Counted from the first letter of the stretch, positions 23,179 through 32,500 are shown. The stretch: DNA of 64,000 bases from Mangrovimonas futianensis (GCF_021245805.1 NZ_JAJJNF010000003.1:368429-432428), one strand, 5' to 3'. Program-made: numbers and translations. The notes: generated from the letters alone by a model not told the origin.

Positions 23179-25554
23179 ATGCGCCAATTTACACTTATTT
23201 TACTAGCGTTTGTATTCACACAATTTTCTTTTGCACAAGCCAGTTTGCAAGGAATTATTACAGAAATCAATCAAGAACCTATTCCCAATGCCTATGTGAC
23301 CCTTCAAGGAACATCGATAGGAACGATGACCAATGATGAAGGAGAATTCTTTATAAAGGATATTCCTTTTGGGCGATATGAGGTCAGGGTGTCCAATATG
23401 GGGTTTGAAACCCAAAGTCAGACCCTAGACTTTTCAGAGAACAAGGTCTATAGCTTAAATGTTAGCTTGGAGTTTAACAACGATTTAAATGCCGTTGAGG
23501 TTTTTGGAAGACGTCTTAAAAATCCAGATAAGATTGAGGCGCTTACCAGATTGCCACTAGAACCCTATAAACAAATTCAAAGTATTTCGGTTATTGGGGA
23601 GAAGTTAATTGAGAACCAAGGTGGACTAAGTATTTCTGAAGTCACTAAAAATGTGCCTGGGGTTTATACTTTCGCTACTTATGGTAACAAACGTGAAAGT
23701 ATGTCTTCCAGAGGGTTTAGAGGAATTCCGATTTTGAAAAACGGTGTCAGGGTACATTCTGATTTTAGAGGTGTTGGTATCCTTACCGACATGCAAGGGG
23801 TAGATAACATCCAAGTTTTAAAAGGATCTGCCTCCGTTACTCAAGGTGTAGCCACCGATTTAGGAAGTCCGGGAGGTGTAATCAATATTGTGACCAAAAC
23901 ACCAAAATATGAGTTTGGTGGACAAGCCTCTATGAGGGTGGGTAGTTTTGGACAAGTACGTCCCACCTTTGATGTCTATGGGCCTATGGATAGCAATAAT
24001 AAGGTAGCCTATAGAATCAATGGTGCTCTTGAGCGAGCCAATAGTTACCGTGATGGAATTTCTTCAGAAAGGTTTTATATCAACCCTTCCTTTCAGTGGA
24101 AGGTAGATGACAAGTCTCGTTTCACAGTAGAAATGGATTATTTTGATGATAGCCGTACGCCAGATGTAGGAACCATCAATTTGGCTGAAAATGACACCAA
24201 TGCCATTTATGATTTGCCTTATGATCAATTTCTAGGGTTTGCCAATGACCGTTCCATTACTCAAAACAGTACCTATTCCATCAGATTTGACAGGGAGTTA
24301 AGTGACCAATTAACCTTAAAGGCAGCCTTTTATAAATCTCATTTACAGTTAGATGATAAAGGAGCTAGTTTGGGAAGTGCCATCGAACAGGATGGAGAGA
24401 CCATTTACAACTTGAAAAGACGTGGGTATTCGGTATCCAATAGAACCGATGACAACAGCGTGTTACAATTTGACCTTATAGGACAAGACATCTATACCGG
24501 GAAGGTGAAACACACCTTACAAATAGGTTTTGATTACCGAACTACCAAATACAGCACTTCAAGTCAGTCGGTTTCAACGGTTGATACTATTGATGTTTTT
24601 GGTAGTGTCAGCAATAAGTTACCTAATTTGTCCTTAGGAGATGCCCGATTGGGAGGTGGTAAAACAAGATCTCTTGGCTTTGTTGCCCAAGATGTAGTAT
24701 CTTGGACTGATTGGTTCCAAACTTTTGTGGGCTTGAGATACAGTACCACGGAGACCATAGGCGAGGTAGAAAACACGATGAGTGATGCCTTTAACCCTCT
24801 GGGAGGTATTGTGGTTTCACCTACAAAGAACATCAATATTTTTGCTTCCTATACCAACAGTTCCTATCCACGAACAGCGGCCCGATTGGGAGAAAATGGG
24901 GAAGAACTGGGTAATGAGCGGTACGACCAGCTTGAAGCAGGGGTTAAAACCACATGGCTGGAAGACCGTCTTAGGTTTAACTTAACTTTATTCCGAATCA
25001 ACAACAAGGATATTAACTTACCTGTTTATGATGATACGTGGTCAACCATTTTATATTATCAAAAAGGAGGAAATGACCAACGTCAAGGGATTGAAGTAGA
25101 ATTGACTGGAAGGGTATTGGAGAATCTAGAGGTGATTGCGGGGTATAGTTACATAGATGCCCAGTACAAAGAGCATACGGCCTTTGTAAGTGGTTCAGCG
25201 CCTTTAAATACACCCAAGCATACAGCAAACCTGTATGGAAACTACCAATTTAGAGGTGCTTTGGAAGGATTTTCAATTGGAGCAGGAGCCTATTATACAG
25301 GTGAAAGACCTATCAATGACTGGAGTTCTGGGGCTGTGACCCATGAAGGAATTGTTCCTGGCCAAAAGCCGTTTAATGTGGATGCGTATACGCTTGTAAA
25401 TCTACAAGCGGGATACCGAATCAATAACCACTGGAACGTTAGGTTACTATTCAACAATGTGTTTAATGAAATAGGATATAATGCTTACAGAACAAGTTTT
25501 ATCAATCAAACCGACCCTCGAAATTTCTCAGGTGTGTTAACTTATCAGTTCTAA
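23179..25554 (+). CDS. TonB-dependent siderophore-type outer-membrane receptor
   Basis: A 791-residue outer-membrane receptor. Signal peptide 1-20 (LILLAFVFTQFSFAQ); a carboxypeptidase-regulatory-like beta domain at about 21-110 (GIITEINQEPIPNAYVTLQG, GEFFIKDIPFGRYEVRV); plug domain at about 125-240 with SVIGEKLIENQGG, SSRGFRG, VLKGSASVTQG and GGVINIVTKTP; then a 22-strand barrel ending in the terminal aromatic FSGVLTYQF. The arrangement (plug motif SSRGF, barrel end RNFSG) is that of FhuA/FpvA-like ferric-siderophore receptors. No SusD partner is adjacent, which argues against a glycan role. Substrate unknown; probable iron regulation from shared operator-like sites. Confidence 0.93.
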   Translation: MRQFTLILLAFVFTQFSFAQASLQGIITEINQEPIPNAYVTLQGTSIGTMTNDEGEFFIKDIPFGRYEVRVSNMGFETQSQTLDFSENKVYSLNVSLEFNNDLNAVEVFGRRLKNPDKIEALTRLPLEPYKQIQSISVIGEKLIENQGGLSISEVTKNVPGVYTFATYGNKRESMSSRGFRGIPILKNGVRVHSDFRGVGILTDMQGVDNIQVLKGSASVTQGVATDLGSPGGVINIVTKTPKYEFGGQASMRVGSFGQVRPTFDVYGPMDSNNKVAYRINGALERANSYRDGISSERFYINPSFQWKVDDKSRFTVEMDYFDDSRTPDVGTINLAENDTNAIYDLPYDQFLGFANDRSITQNSTYSIRFDRELSDQLTLKAAFYKSHLQLDDKGASLGSAIEQDGETIYNLKRRGYSVSNRTDDNSVLQFDLIGQDIYTGKVKHTLQIGFDYRTTKYSTSSQSVSTVDTIDVFGSVSNKLPNLSLGDARLGGGKTRSLGFVAQDVVSWTDWFQTFVGLRYSTTETIGEVENTMSDAFNPLGGIVVSPTKNINIFASYTNSSYPRTAARLGENGEELGNERYDQLEAGVKTTWLEDRLRFNLTLFRINNKDINLPVYDDTWSTILYYQKGGNDQRQGIEVELTGRVLENLEVIAGYSYIDAQYKEHTAFVSGSAPLNTPKHTANLYGNYQFRGALEGFSIGAGAYYTGERPINDWSSGAVTHEGIVPGQKPFNVDAYTLVNLQAGYRINNHWNVRLLFNNVFNEIGYNAYRTSFINQTDPRNFSGVLTYQF

Positions 25555-25571
25555 GAAACATTCAAACAATA

Positions 25572-25601
25572 AAAAAAGCAGTCATTTAGACTGCTTTTTT
25601 T
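25572..25601. terminator. Bidirectional intrinsic terminator between TonB receptor 1 and pepT
   Basis: Stem AAAAAAGCAGTC / GACTGCTTTTTT with loop ATTTA; A- and T-runs on both sides serve both converging genes. Confidence 0.92.
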
Positions 25602-25619
25602 ACTTATAATAATGCTTTA

Positions 25620-26861
25620 TTATTTGTGCTTTTCAGCTGTTATTTCGGCAATTTTACAAATGACTTCGGTAGCCTTCATAATGCTTTCTACAGGCACATA
25701 CTCATAACGTCCATGGAAATTATGTCCGCCAGCAAAAATGTTAGGACAAGGTAATCCCATGTAGCTTAATTGCGACCCATCGGTCCCTCCACGAATAGGT
25801 TTGATGATGGGGGTGATATTGAGTTGCTTCATCGCTTCTTCTGCAATATCCACAATATGCATCACAGGCTCTACCTTTTCCTTCATATTGAAGTATTGGT
25901 CTTTGATCTCAATTTCAATCACTTCTTTACCGTATTGCTGATTGATTTCAGTAGCCAGTTTGGACATCACTTCCTTTCTGGCTTCAAAATGATTTTTATC
26001 GTGATCTCGTATGATGTATTTCAAAACGGTTTCTTCTACATGGCCTTCCATATCATGCAAATGGAAAAAGCCTTGGTAACCTTCAGTATGCTCAGGTGTT
26101 TCAAGCCTAGGTAAGGAATTGATAAACTCGGTCGCTATATACATGGAGTTGACCAATTTGCCCTTGGCATATCCAGGGTGTACAATTTTTCCTTTCACTT
26201 TTACAGTGGCTCCAGCAGCATTAAAGTTTTCGTATTCCAATTCACCAATTTGGCTTCCATCCATGGTGTAGGCCCAATCGGCTCCAAATTTTTCTACATC
26301 AAACTTGTGGGCACCACGACCAATTTCTTCATCCGGTGTAAATCCTACTTTAATATCCCCGTGCTTAATTTCAGGATGATTGATTAAGTACTCCATAGCA
26401 GAAACAATTTCACAAATACCTGCTTTGTCATCAGCACCTAAAAGCGTTGTTCCATCAGTTACAATTAGGGTCTGTCCTTTATATTGTAACAGATCATCAA
26501 AATAGTCTGGAGACAAAATGATATTTTCTTCCTCATTGAGCGTGATATCCTTTCCATCATAATTTTCAATGATTCTAGGTTTCACATTCGCCCCAGTAAA
26601 GTCAGGGGAGGTATCAAAATGGGAAATAAATCCAATGGCGGGTACCTCATGAGCAACATTACTTGGCAAGGTAGCCATGATATAGGCATTTTCATCTATG
26701 GACACATCGGTCATACCGATGGCCTTTAATTCCTCGGCCAATAAATTGGCTAAGTCCCATTGTTTTTCGGTGCTAGGAGTTGTTTTAGAATCTGGATCTG
26801 ATTCCGTATCGATGGTAACATACTTCGTAAACCTATCGATTATATGCTGTTTATTTAACAT
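25620..26861 (-). CDS. pepT: Peptidase T (tripeptide aminopeptidase)
   Basis: Cytoplasmic zinc aminopeptidase of family M20 that removes the N-terminal residue of tripeptides. 413 residues from MLNKQHIIDRF, the normal length; an upstream extension of 42 codons is rejected because it would run into the divergent pyrD promoter and has no homologous character. Metal ligands: H in GFISHFDTSPDF, D in LLGADDKAG, E in TPDEEIGRG, D in YTMDGSQIG, H in FAGGHNFHG. The dimerisation domain (about 205-315) carries GKIVHPGYAKGKLVN, a PepT signature. Tail-to-tail with TonB receptor 1. Confidence 0.96.
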   Translation of the reverse strand: MLNKQHIIDRFTKYVTIDTESDPDSKTTPSTEKQWDLANLLAEELKAIGMTDVSIDENAYIMATLPSNVAHEVPAIGFISHFDTSPDFTGANVKPRIIENYDGKDITLNEEENIILSPDYFDDLLQYKGQTLIVTDGTTLLGADDKAGICEIVSAMEYLINHPEIKHGDIKVGFTPDEEIGRGAHKFDVEKFGADWAYTMDGSQIGELEYENFNAAGATVKVKGKIVHPGYAKGKLVNSMYIATEFINSLPRLETPEHTEGYQGFFHLHDMEGHVEETVLKYIIRDHDKNHFEARKEVMSKLATEINQQYGKEVIEIEIKDQYFNMKEKVEPVMHIVDIAEEAMKQLNITPIIKPIRGGTDGSQLSYMGLPCPNIFAGGHNFHGRYEYVPVESIMKATEVICKIAEITAEKHK

Positions 26862-26908
26862 GAAATAAGTTTTGTTTGTGTTCACTATAAAAAGACCTTC
26901 AAAAATAC

Positions 26909-26916
26909 TATTTTTG
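26909..26916 (+). promoter_or_regulatory. -7 promoter element of pyrD
   Basis: TATTTTTG matches TAnnTTTG, 18 bp upstream of the chosen ATG at 26935. It supports that start over the in-frame ATG at 26872, which would lie upstream of the promoter element. Confidence 0.65.
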
Positions 26917-26934
26917 CACCACAATTCTGCCAAT

Positions 26935-27969
26935 ATGTACAAAGCTTTTATTCGGCCTCTATTATTCTCCTTCGATCCAGAACGCATCCATCATTTTACC
27001 TTTAGTTTTATAAAAACACTACATAAGGTGCCTGGTATGGGAGCCTTGGTTAAATCGATGTATTACACAGAGGATAAACGATTGGAGCGCAATCTGTTTG
27101 GTCTTACTTTTAAAAACCCAGTGGGATTGGCTGCGGGATTTGATAAAAATGCCGAGTTATATAACGAATTGGGGTCTTTTGGTTTCGGATTTGTAGAAAT
27201 AGGAACGGTAACTCCCAAGGCGCAAGCAGGGAATCCGAAAAAACGCTTGTTTCGACTTAAAGAGGATCAGGGATTGATTAACCGAATGGGTTTTAACAAT
27301 AAGGGTCTGGAGGCTGCTATCTCCCAGCTGAAGAAAAACAAACACCGAATGATTATTGGTGGGAACATCGGGAAAAACACCCAGACTGCTCCCGAGCATT
27401 ATACCGCAGATTATCTAGCTTGTTTTGAAGCGCTACATCCTTATGTCGATTATTTTGTACTGAATGTAAGCTGTCCCAATGTAGGAAGTCATGCTAAATT
27501 AAGCGATAAGGATTATTTGATAGAATTGATTGAAGCGGTGCAAAAAAGTAATACATCTTTTTCACAACAGAAGCCCATCCTTTTAAAAATTGCTCCAGAT
27601 TTGAATGAATTTCAGTTGGATGAAATTATTGAAATTATGGCACAAACGAAGTTGGATGGTGTCATTGCCAGTAATACGAGTGTGGATCGAAGTGGTCTGA
27701 CGACTTCAACAGAACGTTTGCAAGAGATTGGAAATGGAGGATTAAGTGGACAGCCCATTAAAGAAAAGAGTACCCAAACCATAAAGTATCTTGCAGATAA
27801 AAGTGGAAAAGCATTCCCCATTATTGGTGTGGGTGGTATTCACTCTGCAGAAGATGCCTTAGAGAAGCTTGAGGCAGGTGCCGATTTAGTTCAGGTTTAT
27901 ACCGGGTTTATTTACGAAGGTCCAAAGTTGGTGAAGGCTATTAATAAAGCGGTATTGAAGAAGGCTTAA
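26935..27969 (+). CDS. pyrD: Dihydroorotate dehydrogenase, quinone-dependent (class 2)
   Basis: Oxidises dihydroorotate to orotate in pyrimidine synthesis, passing electrons to menaquinone at the inner membrane. 344 residues from MYKAFIRPLLFSFDPERIHHF; that N-terminal amphipathic helix pair is the class 2 membrane/quinone segment. FMN and substrate residues: NPVGLAAGFDKNAE, GFVEIGTVTPKAQ, NRMGFNNKG, FVLNVSCPNV (class 2 uses the serine in NVSCPN as base), PILLKIAPDL, VIASNTSVDRSG, GVGGIHSAEDAL and VQVYTGFIYEGP. Its stop overlaps the convergent acetyltransferase stop by four bases. Confidence 0.96.
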   Translation: MYKAFIRPLLFSFDPERIHHFTFSFIKTLHKVPGMGALVKSMYYTEDKRLERNLFGLTFKNPVGLAAGFDKNAELYNELGSFGFGFVEIGTVTPKAQAGNPKKRLFRLKEDQGLINRMGFNNKGLEAAISQLKKNKHRMIIGGNIGKNTQTAPEHYTADYLACFEALHPYVDYFVLNVSCPNVGSHAKLSDKDYLIELIEAVQKSNTSFSQQKPILLKIAPDLNEFQLDEIIEIMAQTKLDGVIASNTSVDRSGLTTSTERLQEIGNGGLSGQPIKEKSTQTIKYLADKSGKAFPIIGVGGIHSAEDALEKLEAGADLVQVYTGFIYEGPKLVKAINKAVLKKA

Positions 27970-28457
27970 AGCTTCTTTTCCATGAGGTAATCGTCCATTA
28001 TAAAGCCATTGCCAATATCAAACTCCACTTTTTCCTTGATTTTAAAACCTTGGGCTTGGTACCATTCTATGGATTTTAGGTTGTCTTTGTTTACTGTTAA
28101 CCATAGGGTGGAGGCTTGAAGTTCAATTGCTTTACTGACCGAAAAATTTATAAGTTGCTGACCGAGGTGTTTTCCTCTAAACTCTTGTGCTATATAAATT
28201 TTACTAATCATTAATTTCTTTGCTGTTAAGTCTGGAACAAGTGCCAAATAACCAGCAGGCAAATCTTTAAAATGGATTGAATAATAGAGATAGCCGTTAT
28301 CTACTTGGGCAGTTATGGCTGCTTCACTTTGAAATTTATCAACCATATAATCTACTTGTGCTTGACCAATAATGGGCACATAATGTTGGTTCCAAATGCG
28401 GTGAGCTAATTGGGCAACCAAGGCAATTTCAGAAGCGGTTTGAACTAAACGAATCAA
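27966..28457 (-). CDS. GNAT family N-acetyltransferase
   Basis: A 163-residue single-domain acetyl-CoA-dependent acyltransferase. The CoA pyrophosphate loop is EFRGKHLGQQLINF (Q/R-x-x-G-x-G/A type), preceded by the beta4 strand LMISKIYIAQ and followed by LWLTVNKDNLKSIEWYQAQGFKIKEKVEFDIGNGFIMDDYLM, a classic C-terminal half. Substrate unknown. Its last codons overlap pyrD on the other strand. No operon partner. Confidence 0.9.
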   Translation of the reverse strand: MIRLVQTASEIALVAQLAHRIWNQHYVPIIGQAQVDYMVDKFQSEAAITAQVDNGYLYYSIHFKDLPAGYLALVPDLTAKKLMISKIYIAQEFRGKHLGQQLINFSVSKAIELQASTLWLTVNKDNLKSIEWYQAQGFKIKEKVEFDIGNGFIMDDYLMEKKL

Positions 28458-28526
28458 GTTGTTTTATTATAATCCAAAGCTAGAATAAATTCTATTGGTT
28501 TGAGAATTTTAATTTAGATTTAGATC

Positions 28527-29282
28527 ATGATAGCTAACAAATTTAATCCTCGACTTTTTATATTTCTTATTCTCGGGTTTGTTTTTTGTACAATTATAGG
28601 AACCCTTACACATGAATTGGGACATTACATAGTTGCAAAATCTTTGGGATATGAAGCTAGAGTTTTTTATGGTAGCATGGAACATTTTCCTAAAGGGTAT
28701 AAAGAAAGTGATAGTTTTAAGGAGCTTATCCAGCTTAACGAGAGGTATGGTGATCAGATATTTGATAGTCTTGATGTAAGCATTCAAAATCGATACAAAA
28801 ACGTATTTAACCAATTGGAAAGGGAGTTTCCAACTAATTCTACCAAAGACATGTTAGTGACTTTGGGAGGGCCGGTACAAACACTTTTAACTTCAATCTT
28901 AGGACTCTTGATATTGTGGTATCGAAAAAGCAAGTTTAAAACTAGCTTTCAGATTTTGGATTGGATTGGAATTTTTTGTGGACTTTTTGTATTGAGAGAA
29001 GTCTTTAATACCCTCATGGCCTTATTTTCTAATTTAATCAATGAACAGATATATTTCAGCGGTGATGAATTTCGAATCTCATTGTATTTTGGCCTTAATC
29101 AATGGATTGTGCCCTTACTTACTATGATTTATGGATTAGGAATATCTCTTTATATAATTTTTAAGGTTATCCCAACCTCCTATAGGCTCACTTTTATTTT
29201 GGCGGGGTTGATAGGTGGCTTTATGGGATTTGGAATTTGGTTTGGCTTTTTGGGAGAGCAGTTTTTACCTGTTTCCAATTAG
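28527..29282 (+). CDS. Polytopic membrane protein with HELGH zinc-peptidase motif
   Basis: A 251-residue membrane protein. Helix 1 (LFIFLILGFVFCTIIGTLTHELGHYIVAKSLGY) contains H29-E-L-G-H33, the zinc motif of intramembrane site-2-type peptidases (M50-like). A soluble insert of about 75 residues follows, then VTLGGPVQTLLTSILGLLILW, which resembles the conserved GP-containing helix of that family, then further helices at roughly 150-170, 190-215 and 220-240. The usual NPDG motif with the third ligand is not seen, so catalysis is uncertain. No anti-sigma factor or sigma gene is adjacent to suggest a substrate. Confidence 0.72.
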   Translation: MIANKFNPRLFIFLILGFVFCTIIGTLTHELGHYIVAKSLGYEARVFYGSMEHFPKGYKESDSFKELIQLNERYGDQIFDSLDVSIQNRYKNVFNQLEREFPTNSTKDMLVTLGGPVQTLLTSILGLLILWYRKSKFKTSFQILDWIGIFCGLFVLREVFNTLMALFSNLINEQIYFSGDEFRISLYFGLNQWIVPLLTMIYGLGISLYIIFKVIPTSYRLTFILAGLIGGFMGFGIWFGFLGEQFLPVSN

Positions 29283-29318
29283 TTATAAGAAAACGTTTTC
29301 GCAGATGTGAATCTTTCT

Positions 29319-29326
29319 TATCTTTG
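29319..29326 (+). promoter_or_regulatory. -7 promoter element very close to the HMG-CoA lyase start
   Basis: TATCTTTG (exact TAnnTTTG) ends only seven bases before the ATG at 29334. The predicted transcript would have a leader of at most a few bases. The -33 region reads TTTC rather than TTTG. Confidence 0.55.
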
Positions 29327-29333
29327 AGCTTCT

Positions 29334-30197
29334 ATGAGTGACACCGTAAAAATCATTGAATGCCCCAGAGATGCAATGCAAGGTATCAAGGCATTTATTC
29401 CTACCGAAAAGAAAGTGCAATACATTCAATCCCTTTTAAGAGTAGGGTTTGATACAATAGATTTTGGCAGTTTTGTGTCACCTAAAGCCATCCCTCAAAT
29501 GGTGGATACGGCAGAGGTGTTGTCAAAACTAGATTTAAGTGCCACCAAAAGTAAATTATTGGCCATTGTTGCCAATACCCGTGGTGCCCAGGATGCTTCT
29601 GTACATTCAGAAATCGATTATTTGGGATATCCGTTTTCAATTTCAGAGAATTTTCAAATGCGGAACACTCACAAAACCATAGGCCAATCGGTTGACACTT
29701 TAAGTGAGATTTTGGAAATAGCCAATAAGTCTGATAAGGAAGTCGTGGTTTATATTTCTATGGGATTTGGAAATCCTTATGGCGATCCTTGGAATGTGGA
29801 TATTGTAGGGGAGTGGACCGAAAAGTTAGCCAACATGGGTGTTAAGATATTGTCCTTGAGTGATACCGTAGGTACTTCCGATCCAGAGACCATAGACTAC
29901 CTTTTTTCCAATTTAATACCCAAATACCCACATATCGAATTTGGAGCCCATTTACATACCACACCAACCACTTGGTTTGAAAAGGTAGATGCTGCTTATA
30001 AAGCTGGATGTGTCCGGTTTGATGGAGCCATCCAGGGGTTTGGAGGTTGTCCCATGGCCAAAGATGAACTCACCGGCAATATGCCAACTGAAAAATTACT
30101 TTCCTATTTTACCACAAAAAAAGCTTCAGGCTTGAATGCCTTCAGTTTTGAAAGTGCCCATAATGAGGCCACCAAAATTTTCAGTATTTATCATTAA
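29334..30197 (+). CDS. mvaB: Hydroxymethylglutaryl-CoA lyase
   Basis: Cleaves HMG-CoA to acetyl-CoA and acetoacetate, the final step of leucine catabolism. 287 residues, normal. A TIM-barrel of the DRE-metallolyase family: CPRDAMQGI at 9-17 (usual form PRDG-Q; here the glycine is alanine), DFGSFVSPKAIPQM, VYISMGFGNPYGDPW, LSDTVGTSDPE, FGAHLHTTPTTW with metal-binding histidines, and the signature loop GFGGCPMAKDELTGNMPTE containing the catalytic cysteine. Its stop overlaps the stop of the convergent FecA-like receptor. It links functionally with leucine dehydrogenase at 19385. Confidence 0.94.
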   Translation: MSDTVKIIECPRDAMQGIKAFIPTEKKVQYIQSLLRVGFDTIDFGSFVSPKAIPQMVDTAEVLSKLDLSATKSKLLAIVANTRGAQDASVHSEIDYLGYPFSISENFQMRNTHKTIGQSVDTLSEILEIANKSDKEVVVYISMGFGNPYGDPWNVDIVGEWTEKLANMGVKILSLSDTVGTSDPETIDYLFSNLIPKYPHIEFGAHLHTTPTTWFEKVDAAYKAGCVRFDGAIQGFGGCPMAKDELTGNMPTEKLLSYFTTKKASGLNAFSFESAHNEATKIFSIYH

Positions 30198-32428
30198 AAC
30201 TGTAGTTCTATTCCACCATATATACCAAATGGATGTCCAGGTCTTAATCCTGCAGGAGTTCTAGAAACAGCATAGGTATTATCTAGTAAATTGATGATGC
30301 GCCCAGTTAGGGCCAAGTATTTTGTAGCAAAATATTTTCCAGAAAAATCAACAACAATATTCCCGTCAACTTTTTGATTGGCAGGGATGTCTCCGGTACC
30401 CGCTACGGTTCTAAAAGCACCATTATATCTTCCATTAAGTGCCAATAGAAAATGTTTGTTTTCCAAGGTCATGGATGCATTGGCTTGATGCTTTGAAATA
30501 TAAGGGATTTCATCATCTTCTGTAACTTCTCCCCAGATACCTTCATCACTATCAAAACTGGTTAAGAATTCCGTATCTGTAAAGGTGTATCCTAAGGCGA
30601 TAGGTAGGTTCCAATTGGCATTATTACGAAGTAAATCATAATTTAGCAATACTTCTAAACCATAAACATTTACTTCTCCGGCATTAAATTGGTCTAAAGA
30701 TCCAGTACCTCCTGAGGCAGCCGAATCACTACCTAAAAGATTATTGTACTGATTGTAAAACCCAACCACTTCACCCGAAATATTCATGAAATTAAATCGT
30801 CCTCCCAATTCGTAGTTTAAACTTTCTTCAGGTTTTTGTCCTGGTTCATTGCCTGGTGGAGAAAATCCTTTATGAATACCACCGAAAAGGGACATTTGAT
30901 TGTTGAACTTATAATTGACTCCAATACCTGGAATGAAAACATCTACTTGATTGTCTCTATTCGATAGTACGGTCCCAATTCTGCTAACATCATTTTTTCC
31001 ATAATCAGACCTCATGAGCTCGATATTTTCGTAACGTATACCTGGTGCAATGGTCCAATTGTTAAATTTTAATTTGTACATGGCAAATGCTGCAAAGGCT
31101 TTAGCACTACTAATACGGTTAGCATCTGTTCCAGGTACACCCGCATTTTCCAAAACCATCGTTTGATCATAAATACCATATTTATCTACCCATTGATAAC
31201 GGTCTTCCTCATCGTAGTGATATCTAGCACCGATTTCCAAATCATGAAACGTATTGCCAATGGTGTAATGATAATCCAATTTGGTTTGAACACCTTTAGA
31301 AATATAATCTCTATTATTGGCCTTTACCGCTAAATAATCATCAGATGTAGAAGATAAACTTCCGGTAATCAAATTGTAATGCGCAGAATAGGCTTCTGGT
31401 TGTTCCACAATATCTGCAATTCCCACTTTATCACCATTTGCTGTAACATCATTTAGTTTATACCAATTTCTAGAAAAGCTATTGTAATAACCCTTGGTTA
31501 CCAATTTGATATTTTCTGAGAAATTCAAGTCATGACTTACCATAAATTGTAGATGGTCATTTGTCATTTTGTCTTTCTGAGAACCGGCATACCTATCGAA
31601 TGGACTATTGGAGAAATCGGCGTCAGTCAAACCCAAATAGGTTTCATTGGATACTTCATCACTATATTGGAACTTCAATTCAACAGCTTGTTGGATTTTC
31701 GCGTCTTTAGGGGTGTTTACTCGAAACTTGGCCATAAAGTCATTCTTGTCGAATCCCGTATTTGATTGATTAGGAAGAAATTTGAAGCCGTCTGAATTGT
31801 AGTTTAAATATTCAATCTGATATCCAATTAAATTTTTACTATCTCCAACCGAAGCATGCCATTGCTGCGTATTGAAGCTTCCATAAGAGCCGCTAATGTT
31901 TCCTGAAAATGAATCAGGAATAGAAGAAGAAACCATGTTAATGGCACCTCCAGTTGTAAAGGGGCCATATTGTACTTGACTACTTCCTTTAAGTATTTCA
32001 ATTGCTTCCATGCGCGCCACTGACGGGAAATAATATGCGGAAGAAGCACTATATGGAGCTGGTGCAATTAAAACACCATCTTCCATTAAACTTATTTTAG
32101 CACTACGCTCAGGTGACGTCCCTCTTAAGCTAATGTTGGGTCTTAATCCAAATCCATCTTCTTCTACTAAATTCACACCAGGAACACTGGCCAATACTCT
32201 ATTAATATTGGTATAGTTATATTTCTTTAATTCCTCACTAGATAGGTAGTATGCTGAGCCCGTACGATTTTTGGCAACATGCTTATTTCCTAATATGACA
32301 TGGCTTTTAATAATCACTTCACTTAAATCCTGAACGCTATCTAAAGTTGTTTCCTCTTTTTGTTCTTGAGCCAAGGTATTTAGGGAAATAAATAGGAAGC
32401 CAATTAATAGAGTTTTAAGATGTTTCAT
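30194..32428 (-). CDS. FecA-like TonB-dependent receptor (ferric-dicitrate type)
   Basis: A 744-residue outer-membrane receptor with signal peptide 1-20 (TLLIGFLFISLNTLAQ). Unlike the receptor at 23179 it has no regulatory-like N-domain; the plug begins near residue 33 (DLSEVIIKSHV). Plug landmarks: NINRVLASVPGVNLVEEDG, RPNISLRGTSPERSAKI, LMEDGVLIAPAPYSASSAYY, EILKGSSQVQYGPFTTGGAI. These match FecA-like receptors of Bacteroidota. The barrel ends with FGIYGGIELQF. No FecR/FecI regulators are nearby, so surface signalling is unlikely; a palindrome upstream suggests direct repression. Confidence 0.93.
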   Translation of the reverse strand: MKHLKTLLIGFLFISLNTLAQEQKEETTLDSVQDLSEVIIKSHVILGNKHVAKNRTGSAYYLSSEELKKYNYTNINRVLASVPGVNLVEEDGFGLRPNISLRGTSPERSAKISLMEDGVLIAPAPYSASSAYYFPSVARMEAIEILKGSSQVQYGPFTTGGAINMVSSSIPDSFSGNISGSYGSFNTQQWHASVGDSKNLIGYQIEYLNYNSDGFKFLPNQSNTGFDKNDFMAKFRVNTPKDAKIQQAVELKFQYSDEVSNETYLGLTDADFSNSPFDRYAGSQKDKMTNDHLQFMVSHDLNFSENIKLVTKGYYNSFSRNWYKLNDVTANGDKVGIADIVEQPEAYSAHYNLITGSLSSTSDDYLAVKANNRDYISKGVQTKLDYHYTIGNTFHDLEIGARYHYDEEDRYQWVDKYGIYDQTMVLENAGVPGTDANRISSAKAFAAFAMYKLKFNNWTIAPGIRYENIELMRSDYGKNDVSRIGTVLSNRDNQVDVFIPGIGVNYKFNNQMSLFGGIHKGFSPPGNEPGQKPEESLNYELGGRFNFMNISGEVVGFYNQYNNLLGSDSAASGGTGSLDQFNAGEVNVYGLEVLLNYDLLRNNANWNLPIALGYTFTDTEFLTSFDSDEGIWGEVTEDDEIPYISKHQANASMTLENKHFLLALNGRYNGAFRTVAGTGDIPANQKVDGNIVVDFSGKYFATKYLALTGRIINLLDNTYAVSRTPAGLRPGHPFGIYGGIELQF

Positions 32429-32450
32429 TGGTGTTTTTTAAATTTTGCGG

Positions 32451-32481
32451 CAAAAGTACAAACACCTTTTAAAATATCAAA
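32451..32481 (-). promoter_or_regulatory. Promoter of the FecA-like receptor gene
   Basis: On the minus strand: TTTG (32478-32481), 19-bp spacer, TACTTTTG (32451-32458), an exact -33/-7 pair. The start codon lies about 20 bases downstream of the -7 element. Confidence 0.8.
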
Positions 32482-32500
32482 TTTATTTAGAATAAATAAA
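32482..32500. promoter_or_regulatory. Operator-like palindrome upstream of the FecA-like receptor
   Basis: TTTATTTA-GAA-TAAATAAA, an 8+3+8 perfect-arm palindrome touching the -33 element. The half-site recurs as a direct repeat at 23147-23164 and nearly so at 23091-23104, next to the promoter of the other TonB receptor. A Fur-type or other iron-responsive regulator is the natural candidate. Confidence 0.55.

Noticed and set aside
23179..25554. SusC-type glycan importer with a SusD partner
   Set aside because: No SusD lipoprotein is adjacent and the plug/barrel motifs are of siderophore-receptor type.
26862..26987. Longer N-terminus for peptidase T
   Set aside because: The 42 extra codons overlap the divergent pyrD promoter region and have no family character; the start at MLNKQH gives the normal length.
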